From an uncultured Methylophilaceae bacterium (GTDB lineage: Bacteria; Pseudomonadota; Gammaproteobacteria; Burkholderiales; Methylophilaceae), in NCBI GenBank assembly GCA_913009235.1, contig CAJVXS010000002.1, positions 1 to 64,000 on the forward strand: DNA of 64,000 nt, given 5' to 3'. The position numbers and the translations under genes were made by a program. This document shows positions 58,316 through 64,000 of the stretch, one piece after another. Within the stretch, counting starts at the first letter, position 1. Each line of letters begins with the position of its first letter. Under the pieces are notes generated by a model that saw only the letters and a program-made list of their open reading frames with translations, was not told where the DNA came from and ran no database searches.

Positions 58316-59176
58316 ATGAATAAACTGCAAGCAAGTCTTGCGATCGGCGCATATGCATTTGCACTGAATTCGCAAGCAGCCCTTTTTGACGACAAAGAGG
58401 CGCGCAAAAAAATCCTGGAGGTTGAAGCGAATACGTTGGCTAACCATGAGCTACAGGCGGCTCAAATAGAAGGGTTAAGTAAGCGTGCTGCAGATGAAAT
58501 AGAAGGGTTTGCAGATGAAATAGAAGGGTTAAGTAAGCGTGTTGTAGATGAAATAGAAGGGCTAAGTAAAAGTACTGCAGGTCAGTTATTGAGTATTCAC
58601 AATGAAATGGCACTGCTTATGCAGGAGATTTCTGAGCTAAGAGGAGCGGTGGAGGTTGCCAGCCATGCTTTATCAACAACAGATAAAAGGCAAAAAGACT
58701 TGTATGCAGATACGGATAGACGTATTCGTAAATTGGAAAGTAGCTTAGGAGGTGACCAAGTGAGCGAATTGGCGCCACCTAACACCGCTGGCGCTAATGA
58801 TGCTGCCGCTTATAAAGCGGCTTATGGTTTTAGCCAAAAGGCTAGCCATTACGAGGCTTTTGAGGCTTATAATGACTTTATAGCTAATTATCCAGATAGC
58901 AAATACATGCCTGATGCTTTTTATGGCTTGGGTTACTCGCAATTTGCGTTAAAAAATTACAAATCCTCGATTGCTACCCAGGAAAAATTACTAGCTAACT
59001 ACCCTGATAGTACAAAAGCACCCAAAGCCATGTATAGCATTGCGAATAGCCTAATACAATTGGGACAGGTGGATAGTGCGAAGAAAGTGCTACGTAGTTT
59101 GCTTGATAAGCACCCTAGTGCTACATTAATTCCGAATGCTAAAAAGCGTTTAAAGGTATTAGAATCAATTAAATAA
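58316..59176 (+). CDS. cpoB: Cell division coordinator CpoB (YbgF)
   Basis: A periplasmic protein of 286 residues: a signal peptide (MNKLQASLAIGAYAFALNS, cut near AA), an N-terminal coiled coil (about 35-140), and three TPR-like repeats (about 165-285; YEAFEAYNDFIANYPDSKYM, SIATQEKLLANYPDS, AKKVLRSLLDKHPSA). In E. coli it links PBP1B with the Tol machinery. The coiled coil contains tandem DEIEGLSKR repeats. It lies 14 bases after pal. Confidence 0.93.
   Translation: MNKLQASLAIGAYAFALNSQAALFDDKEARKKILEVEANTLANHELQAAQIEGLSKRAADEIEGFADEIEGLSKRVVDEIEGLSKSTAGQLLSIHNEMALLMQEISELRGAVEVASHALSTTDKRQKDLYADTDRRIRKLESSLGGDQVSELAPPNTAGANDAAAYKAAYGFSQKASHYEAFEAYNDFIANYPDSKYMPDAFYGLGYSQFALKNYKSSIATQEKLLANYPDSTKAPKAMYSIANSLIQLGQVDSAKKVLRSLLDKHPSATLIPNAKKRLKVLESIK
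58463..58580 (+). repeat. Tandem repeat in the CpoB coiled coil (DEIEGLSKRxx)
   Basis: Four copies of a unit built on gatgaaatagaagggttaag, one of them shortened to DEIEGFA, follow each other in frame. Full units are 33 bases (11 residues), which fits the heptad plus four stutter of coiled coils. Confidence 0.85.
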
Positions 59177-59207
59177 TTTAGGTTTCGAGCTGTTTTGTTT
59201 TAAGGTG

Positions 59208-59233
59208 ATGCCGACTTCTTGTCGGTGTTTTTT
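59208..59233 (+). terminator. Terminator after cpoB
   Basis: CCGAC (59211-59215), loop TTCTT, GTCGG (59221-59225), then TGTTTTTT. The stem can be extended by wobble pairs. It separates the tol-pal run from queE, which starts 40 bases further on. Confidence 0.75.
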
Positions 59234-59264
59234 ATTCACAAACTTATTTTATGGTGTTGTCAGT

Positions 59265-59903
59265 ATGGCATTAAAAATTTACGAAATTTTTTACTCACTC
59301 CAGGGCGAAAGCTCTCGGATTGGGCTGCCTACCGTTTTTGTCCGCTTAACAGGCTGTCCAATGCGTTGTAATTATTGTGATACTGAGTATGCTTTTTCTG
59401 GTGGTAGTAATCTAGAAATAACGGCGATTGTAGAACAAGTAAAAGCATTCGGAACGCCATATGTTACGGTTACAGGTGGAGAGCCGCTGGCACAAAAAGA
59501 ATGTCATGTGTTGCTCAAAGCTTTATGTGATCAAGGTTTCAATGTGTCGTTGGAAACAGGCGGCGCAATGGATATTGGGCCTGTTGATAAAAGGGCCTCA
59601 GTCATTTTGGATATTAAAACACCAGGTTCTAATGAGGAAAAAAATATGCTTTGGGGTAATATCGAACACCTAAAGCAAGCAGATGAAATCAAGTTTGTGC
59701 TTTGTGGGCGTAGTGATTATGACTGGGCAAAGCAGAAAATGACTGAGTTGAATTTAGTCGACAAGTGCCCAATTCTATTTTCACCAAGTTACCACGAGCT
59801 GAATCCAACTGAATTAGCTAGCTGGGTGTTAGAGGACCAATTACCAGTTCGTATGCAAATACAAATGCATAAAGTGTTATGGGGTGAAAAGCCTGGCGTT
59901 TAA
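59265..59903 (+). CDS. queE: 7-carboxy-7-deazaguanine synthase
   Basis: A radical-SAM enzyme that converts CPH4 to CDG on the way to queuosine. About 212 residues from the ATG at 59265, which gives the family start [16 protein letters not shown]; the longer frame runs through the terminator. The iron-sulfur cysteines are C31, C35 and C38 (CPMRCNYC). VTGGEPLAQ near 71 and SLETGG follow. queC starts 22 bases later. Confidence 0.95.
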   Translation: MALKIYEIFYSLQGESSRIGLPTVFVRLTGCPMRCNYCDTEYAFSGGSNLEITAIVEQVKAFGTPYVTVTGGEPLAQKECHVLLKALCDQGFNVSLETGGAMDIGPVDKRASVILDIKTPGSNEEKNMLWGNIEHLKQADEIKFVLCGRSDYDWAKQKMTELNLVDKCPILFSPSYHELNPTELASWVLEDQLPVRMQIQMHKVLWGEKPGV

Positions 59904-59925
59904 TGTTCACGTTATAAATATTATT

Positions 59926-60612
59926 ATGAAAAAAAATGCAGTTGTACTTCTCTCAGGCGGGTTAGATTCCGCCACTTGTTTAGCCATTGCAAAAGCACAT
60001 GGCTTTGATTGCTATTGCTTAAGTTTGGACTATCATCAACGAAGTATTGCTGAGTTAAAAGCCGCAAAAAATATAGCGTTGCACTCAGGCGCAAAAGCAC
60101 ATAAAACAGTGCAATTAGATTTAAGCTTGTTTGGCGGTTCAGCGCTGACCGATGCCGATATCGATGTGCCTGAAAGTGAGACTGAGGGTATTCCCGTGAC
60201 TTATGTGCCAGCACGGAATACGATTATGCTGTCGTTAAGTTTGGCTTGGGCAGAGGTGTTGAGCGCACAGGATATTTTTATTGGTGTGAATGCGCTCGAC
60301 TATTCAGGTTATCCTGACTGTCGTGGTGAATACGTTAAAGCCTTCCAAGAAATGGCCAATTTAGCGACTAAAAGCGCAGTGGAAGGTCGAAAAATTACGG
60401 TGCATGCGCCATTGATTGATATGACAAAGGCAGAAATTATTGTAAAAGGCACCGGATTGAGTGTGGATTATGGCGAGACAGTTTCTTGCTATCAAGCCGA
60501 TGATTTAGGACGTGCTTGTTGTGTGTGTGATTCTTGCCGCTTAAGAAAAGAAGGCTTTAATCAGGCGGGGATTGAAGATCCTACCGTTTATCAAACCCAA
60601 CCAACTTCTTAG
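59926..60612 (+). CDS. queC: 7-cyano-7-deazaguanine synthase
   Basis: An ATP-dependent enzyme that makes preQ0 from CDG and ammonia. About 228 residues from the ATG at 59926. PP-loop [10 protein letters not shown] at 9-18, [17 protein letters not shown] near 97, and the zinc-binding cysteines in [17 protein letters not shown] near 186-202. It forms a two-gene unit with queE. queD and queF are not in the window. Confidence 0.96.
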   Translation: MKKNAVVLLSGGLDSATCLAIAKAHGFDCYCLSLDYHQRSIAELKAAKNIALHSGAKAHKTVQLDLSLFGGSALTDADIDVPESETEGIPVTYVPARNTIMLSLSLAWAEVLSAQDIFIGVNALDYSGYPDCRGEYVKAFQEMANLATKSAVEGRKITVHAPLIDMTKAEIIVKGTGLSVDYGETVSCYQADDLGRACCVCDSCRLRKEGFNQAGIEDPTVYQTQPTS

Positions 60613-60672
60613 TCGCACGCTTTAACTTGCTTAATTAGACATTTCTAGCAGAGTCAGCCTGTTAATTATTCT

Positions 60673-60701
60673 TTGCCATCTTGTTTGAAATGACGTATAA
60701 T
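60673..60701 (+). promoter_or_regulatory. Strong promoter of the rpsP operon
   Basis: TTGCCA (60673-60678) and a consensus TATAAT (60696-60701) are separated by exactly 17 bases. They lie about 44 bases before the rpsP start, as expected for a highly expressed ribosomal operon. Confidence 0.8.
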
Positions 60702-60744
60702 CCGCGCCTTTCTGTAGAAAATTCATTTAATTAAGAGAATATAT

Positions 60745-61209
60745 ATGGTTGTTATTCGTTTATCACGTGGTGGCTCTAAAAAGACCCCATTTTTCAATTT
60801 AGTTGTGGCTGATTCTCGCAATCGCCGTGATGGTCGTTTTATCGAGCGCGTAGGTTTTTATAACCCTTCTGCGAGCGGTCAGGCTGAAGCATTGCGCGTT
60901 GATCATGCGCGTATTGATTACTGGACAGGTGTTGGTGCCCAGCCATCAGACACTGTTAAGCGTCTGATCAAGTTGCATGCAACAGGCCCTGAAGGTATGG
61001 CTAAAGCTAAAGCTAAGGATGAAGCTAAGGCAGAGGCAGGAAAAGCTAAAGTGGCAGCTGCAGAAGCAGCTAAAGCTAAGGCAGCAGCAGAAGCAGCAGA
61101 AGCAGAAGCAGAAGCAGAAGCTAAGGCAGAAGCAGAAGCTAAGGCAGCAGCAGAAGCTAAGGCAGCAGCAGATGCAGCAGAAGCAACAGAAGAACCTAAA
61201 ACTGAGTAA
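60745..61209 (+). CDS. rpsP: Ribosomal protein bS16 with a long C-terminal extension
   Basis: A small-subunit assembly protein. The first 80 or so residues are standard S16 ([55 protein letters not shown]). Residues about 88-154 form an extra Ala/Lys/Glu-rich tail, giving 154 residues against the usual 80-90. The tail is coded by short gct-aag-gca-gaa type repeats and ends EATEEPKTE. First gene of rpsP-rimM-trmD-rplS. Confidence 0.95.
   Translation: MVVIRLSRGGSKKTPFFNLVVADSRNRRDGRFIERVGFYNPSASGQAEALRVDHARIDYWTGVGAQPSDTVKRLIKLHATGPEGMAKAKAKDEAKAEAGKAKVAAAEAAKAKAAAEAAEAEAEAEAKAEAEAKAAAEAKAAADAAEATEEPKTE
61000..61190 (+). repeat. Low-complexity Ala/Lys/Glu codon repeat in the rpsP tail
   Basis: Runs of gctaag, gcagaa and gcagca hexamers in frame encode alternating AK, AE and AA. 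The tract is almost pure purine plus GCN codons. Slippage here would lengthen or shorten the S16 tail in frame. Confidence 0.85.
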
Positions 61210-61224
61210 GGCTTAGCCGTTTCA

Positions 61225-61737
61225 ATGGAAACGGTAGCGGATATGTTGGTTGTAATGGGGCGTATTGTCGCCCCTTACGGCGTTCAAGGCTGGGTAAAAG
61301 TAGTCCCTAATACGGAAGCTATCAACAACTTGCTGAGTTATAAAACCTGGCAAATTGGTAAAGAAGGTAATTTCCGAAAAGTTAAGCTGAAGTCTGGAAA
61401 AGTGCATAATGATGTGCTGGTGATTAAGCTAGAAGGCATTAATGATCGTGATGCTGCTTTTGCTTGTAAGGGCTTACAGGTTGCCGTGCTAAGAAGCGAA
61501 CTACCAGCACTTGATGATGACAGCGAAGTTTATTGGTCTGATTTGATTGGACTAGCTGTGAAGAACCAACAGGATGTTGATTTTGGCAAGATTACTGATG
61601 TGTTTGAGACTGGTGCGAATGACGTGATTGTCGTGAAAGGTGAAACAGAACGCTTGATTCCTTTTACAGAGCAGACCGTCATTGAAGTGAATGTTGAGCA
61701 GCAAGCGATGTTGGTTGATTGGGGCGAAGACTATTAA
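61225..61737 (+). CDS. rimM: Ribosome maturation factor RimM
   Basis: A 30S assembly factor that binds S19. 170 residues: an N-terminal barrel with VVMGRIVAPYGVQGWVKVVP, and a C-terminal PRC-barrel with VYWSDLIGLAV and GKITDVFETGANDVIVVKG. A later ATG (MLVVMGRI, seventh codon) is a possible start. Between rpsP and trmD, its usual place. Confidence 0.94.
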   Translation: METVADMLVVMGRIVAPYGVQGWVKVVPNTEAINNLLSYKTWQIGKEGNFRKVKLKSGKVHNDVLVIKLEGINDRDAAFACKGLQVAVLRSELPALDDDSEVYWSDLIGLAVKNQQDVDFGKITDVFETGANDVIVVKGETERLIPFTEQTVIEVNVEQQAMLVDWGEDY

Positions 61738-61763
61738 CTGAATAAGTTAATAGATTGAAAATA

Positions 61764-62516
61764 ATGATTGTTGATGTCATTACCCTTTTTCCAGAAACGT
61801 TTGAAGCGATTACCGCACATGGCGTAACAGCCCGTGCGTTTGATAAGGAATTAGTTGATTTTCAGTGTTGGAACCCGCGAGCGTTTACCACTGACAATCG
61901 AAAAACAGTTGATGATAGACCCTATGGAGGCGGCCCCGGCATGGTAATGCTAGCGGAACCGTTAGAAAAAACCATAGTGGCTGTTAAAAATAAGCAAAGT
62001 GATCAAGGTGTTAAGTCAAAAGTGATTCACTTATCACCTAGTGGTGTGGCTTTGACGCATGAAAAAGCAGTGTGGCTGAGCCAGCAAGAAGGTTTAGTTT
62101 TATTGGCCAGTCGTTATGAAGGCGTGGATCAGCGTTTGCTAGACGCACATATTGATGAAGAAATATCGATTGGTGATTATGTATTAAGTGGTGGTGAATT
62201 ACCCGCCATGGTGTTGTTAGATGCAGTAGTTAGGTTGCTACCAGGTGTATTAGGTGATGCAGCATCAGCAGAACAGGATTCGTTTGTAAATGGTTTGCTA
62301 GATTGCCAGCATTACACACGGCCTGAAGTGTATAGGGATGAGCAGGTGCCTGAAGTGTTGTTATCAGGTAACCATGAAAAGATTAGGCAATGGCGATTAA
62401 AACAATCGCTGGCGCTAACAAGGGAGAAACGCCCGGATTTATTGGCCGCAAGGTCGTTGACGAAAGAGGAAGCTCGACTGCTCAAGGAAATAGAGCAGGA
62501 ACAAGCATCTTCATAA
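61764..62516 (+). CDS. trmD: tRNA (guanine-N1)-methyltransferase
   Basis: Methylates G37 of tRNAs and so prevents frameshifting. About 250 residues of the SPOUT fold. [13 protein letters not shown] near 50, [12 protein letters not shown] near 112 and [15 protein letters not shown] near 132 form the knot and substrate sites. The ATG at 61764 aligns with family starts ([13 protein letters not shown]); a TTG three codons earlier is possible. Confidence 0.96.
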   Translation: MIVDVITLFPETFEAITAHGVTARAFDKELVDFQCWNPRAFTTDNRKTVDDRPYGGGPGMVMLAEPLEKTIVAVKNKQSDQGVKSKVIHLSPSGVALTHEKAVWLSQQEGLVLLASRYEGVDQRLLDAHIDEEISIGDYVLSGGELPAMVLLDAVVRLLPGVLGDAASAEQDSFVNGLLDCQHYTRPEVYRDEQVPEVLLSGNHEKIRQWRLKQSLALTREKRPDLLAARSLTKEEARLLKEIEQEQASS

Positions 62517-62532
62517 CTAAAAGGAGCAAAAA

Positions 62533-62907
62533 GTGGCAGATATTATTAAAATGTTAGAAGAGGAAGAAATTGCGCGTTTAGGCAAAGATATTCCTACATT
62601 CGCACCAGGTGACACATTGGTTGTTGGTGTAAATGTTGTTGAGGGTACACGTAAACGTGTGCAGGCGTTCGAAGGTGTTGTTATTGCGCGCCGTAACCGT
62701 GGCCTTAATTCATCATTCATCGTGCGTAAAATCTCTTCAGGTGAAGGCGTTGAGCGCACATTCCAACTTTACTCACCTTTGATTGCAAGCATCGAAGTTA
62801 AACGCCGTGGCGATGTTCGCCGTGCGAAACTTTACTACTTACGTGAGCGTTCAGGTCGTTCTGCACGTATTAAAGAGAAGTTGGTATTAAGAGGAAAAGC
62901 AGATTAA
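62533..62907 (+). CDS. rplS: Ribosomal protein bL19
   Basis: A large-subunit protein at the 30S-50S interface. 124 residues with [40 protein letters not shown] and the C-terminal [19 protein letters not shown]. The start is a GTG at 62533 with an AAGGAG ribosome site seven bases upstream. Last gene of the ribosomal run, followed by a strong terminator. Confidence 0.97.
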   Translation: MADIIKMLEEEEIARLGKDIPTFAPGDTLVVGVNVVEGTRKRVQAFEGVVIARRNRGLNSSFIVRKISSGEGVERTFQLYSPLIASIEVKRRGDVRRAKLYYLRERSGRSARIKEKLVLRGKAD

Positions 62908-62942
62908 TAGACTAGTTAATTAATTGCTGAGTAATTTTAACA

Positions 62943-62973
62943 GCCCTAAAGCGATTTGCTTTGGGGCTTTTTT
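62943..62973 (+). terminator. Rho-independent terminator after rplS
   Basis: GCCCTAAAGC (62943-62952), loop GATTT, GCTTTGGGGC (62958-62967), with one G-T wobble, followed by six T residues. It closes rpsP-rimM-trmD-rplS. Confidence 0.93.
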
Positions 62974-63034
62974 ATTTGCCATGCCTTATCATTTCAAGTC
63001 TAATAAGTGGATGGATAAACACAATCAATATCTA

Positions 63035-63937
63035 ATGGCTGAGACTAAGATACAAACGAGTCAGCAGTTAGATGCCTTTATTGACCATCTCTGGTTAGAA
63101 GATGGCTTATCCAAAAATACACTAGAGAGTTATCGCATAGATTTAATCCAATTCAACAATTGGTTAACAACAGAGAAAACTGCGTTAATCGATGCGAATC
63201 AGATGCATATTCAGCAATACCTTGCAGTCAAGTTCCCGCAACAGAAGCCTCGCAGCATCGGGCGTTTGATTGCGAGTATGCGACGTTTTTATCGTTATTG
63301 CCTGCGAGAGAGCCTAATCTCAGAAGATCCAACCTTGCAGATTGAATCACCTAAATTACCACGCACCTTGCCTAAAAGTCTAAACGAGCAAGAAGTCGAA
63401 GACTTACTTGATGCGCCCGACATCAACCTGCCGATCGGCCTGCGAGATAGAGCGATGCTAGAGCTGTTATATGCTAGCGGCTTGCGCGTTTCTGAGTTGG
63501 TGGGGATCAAAGTGTGTGAAGTGAGTACGCAAGATGGTGTCGTCCGTGTTACAGGTAAAGGCAGTAAAACGCGCTTAGTTCCAATGGGGGAAGAAGCCGC
63601 CGATTGGGTTGTGCGCTACACACAATTTTCACGGTCAGGAATTTTGCAAAAAAAAATGAGTGATGCTTTATTCGTAACCAATCGAGGCGCTGCCATGACA
63701 CGCCAGGCCTTTTGGCATCTAATTAAACGCTATGCGCTACTGGCGGGTATTGATAAGCCGATGTCACCACATGTATTACGTCACGCATTTGCAACGCACT
63801 TGCTGAATCATGGGGCGGATTTGCGGGTCGTGCAGATGTTGTTAGGACATTCGGATATATCGACTACGCAGATTTATACGCATGTGGCACGAGAGCGACT
63901 TAACAAGCTGCATTCAGCCCACCACCCAAGAGGGTAG
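63035..63937 (+). CDS. xerD: Site-specific tyrosine recombinase XerD
   Basis: Resolves chromosome dimers at dif together with XerC. Starting at 63035 the product is 300 residues, the usual XerD size; ATG 63011 is the alternative, and the longer frame crosses the rplS terminator. The N-terminal domain has the XerD-type FIDHLWLEDGLSKNTLESYR. Catalytic motifs are LYASGLRVSELVG (Arg), GKGSKTRLVP (Lys), SPHVLRHAFATHLL (His-x-x-Arg), LLGHSDISTT and IYTHV (Tyr). XerC is not in the window. Confidence 0.92.
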   Translation: MAETKIQTSQQLDAFIDHLWLEDGLSKNTLESYRIDLIQFNNWLTTEKTALIDANQMHIQQYLAVKFPQQKPRSIGRLIASMRRFYRYCLRESLISEDPTLQIESPKLPRTLPKSLNEQEVEDLLDAPDINLPIGLRDRAMLELLYASGLRVSELVGIKVCEVSTQDGVVRVTGKGSKTRLVPMGEEAADWVVRYTQFSRSGILQKKMSDALFVTNRGAAMTRQAFWHLIKRYALLAGIDKPMSPHVLRHAFATHLLNHGADLRVVQMLLGHSDISTTQIYTHVARERLNKLHSAHHPRG

Positions 63938-63998
63938 GGTTCTTTTCTTCTTCGACAATTGAAGCAAGCTGCCATTCAGCAATAATTCTTTTTGCCTC
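63900..63998 (-). other. Possible 3' end of a convergent gene at the window edge
   Basis: On the minus strand a frame is open from the window edge (63998) to a stop at 63900-63902, reading EAKRIIAEWQLASIVEEEKN then PTLLGGGLNAAC. It would overlap the xerD end by 38 bases. The amphipathic composition looks protein-like, but 33 codons are too few to be sure. Confidence 0.25.
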
Positions 63999-64000
63999 TT

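Noticed and set aside
62924-63034. N-terminal extension of xerD
   Set aside because: It translates the rplS terminator hairpin and would give a protein longer than the family.

Overview
This window reads as a chromosome segment of a betaproteobacterium, most likely a methylotroph of the Methylophilaceae (Methylotenera/Methylophilus-like). The grounds are gene order (rpe-trpEGDC, hemA-prfA-prmC, metX-metW, mreBCD-mrdA-rodA-rlpA-dacC-lipBA, glnA-ntrBC, ruvCAB-tolQRAB-pal, rpsP-rimM-trmD-rplS), the proteobacterial gshA/gshB pair, and a fused SoxYZ carrier of the type linked to PQQ-dependent dehydrogenases. Base composition looks moderate by eye and was not computed. Genus-level placement is inference.

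Layout. 1-1000: the 3' end of a repeat-containing gene, an uncharacterised gene and a decayed GIY-YIG fragment. 995-6985, minus strand: hemB, trpC, trpD, trpG, trpE, rpe. 7157-10365, plus: hemA, prfA, prmC. 10362-15667: a gamma-carbonic-anhydrase-like gene, metX-metW, an AmpG-type permease, xthA and pyrE, with a methyltransferase relic between ampG and xthA. 15825-19069, minus: gatC, gatA, gatB, with a DUF4124-like relic next to gatB. 19257-32871, plus: a long run of cell-shape genes (mreBCD, mrdA, rodA, rlpA, dacC), lipoate genes (ybeD-like, lipB, lipA), glutathione genes (gshA, gshB) and an apbE/NusG-II/Gx-transporter trio. 32951-37139, minus: ntrC, ntrB, glnA.

37409-39963, plus: rhodanese, aroE, mtgA and a DUF456 protein. 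40362-43181, minus: uvrA, divergent from a YajR-like MFS gene and ssb. 45301-50006, plus: fmdB-type, DUF502, aspS, VOC, SoxYZ fusion, yjbQ. A CBS-domain gene lies on the minus strand at 50195-50626. 50793-60612, plus: yebC, ruvC, ruvA, ruvB, ybgC, tolQRAB, pal, cpoB, queE, queC. 60745-63937, plus: rpsP, rimM, trmD, rplS, xerD.

Functionally the window is mostly housekeeping. It covers tryptophan, haem, methionine, pyrimidine, shikimate, lipoate, glutathione and queuosine synthesis; elongasome and Tol-Pal envelope machinery; recombination and repair (RuvABC, UvrA, XthA, XerD, SSB); translation (RF1 and its methylase, GatCAB, AspRS, S16, L19, TrmD, RimM); and nitrogen control (NtrBC, GlnA). I found no rRNA, tRNA, CRISPR array, insertion sequence, prophage or defence island, and no complete new system. 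The less ordinary material is in the gaps: three decayed gene relics, a short near-copy of part of ruvB upstream of the rhodanese gene, several small ORFs that have been easy to miss (one with a perfect upstream dyad), genes whose -10 box sits 6-7 bases before the start codon, and in-frame tandem repeats inside envelope and ribosomal proteins.
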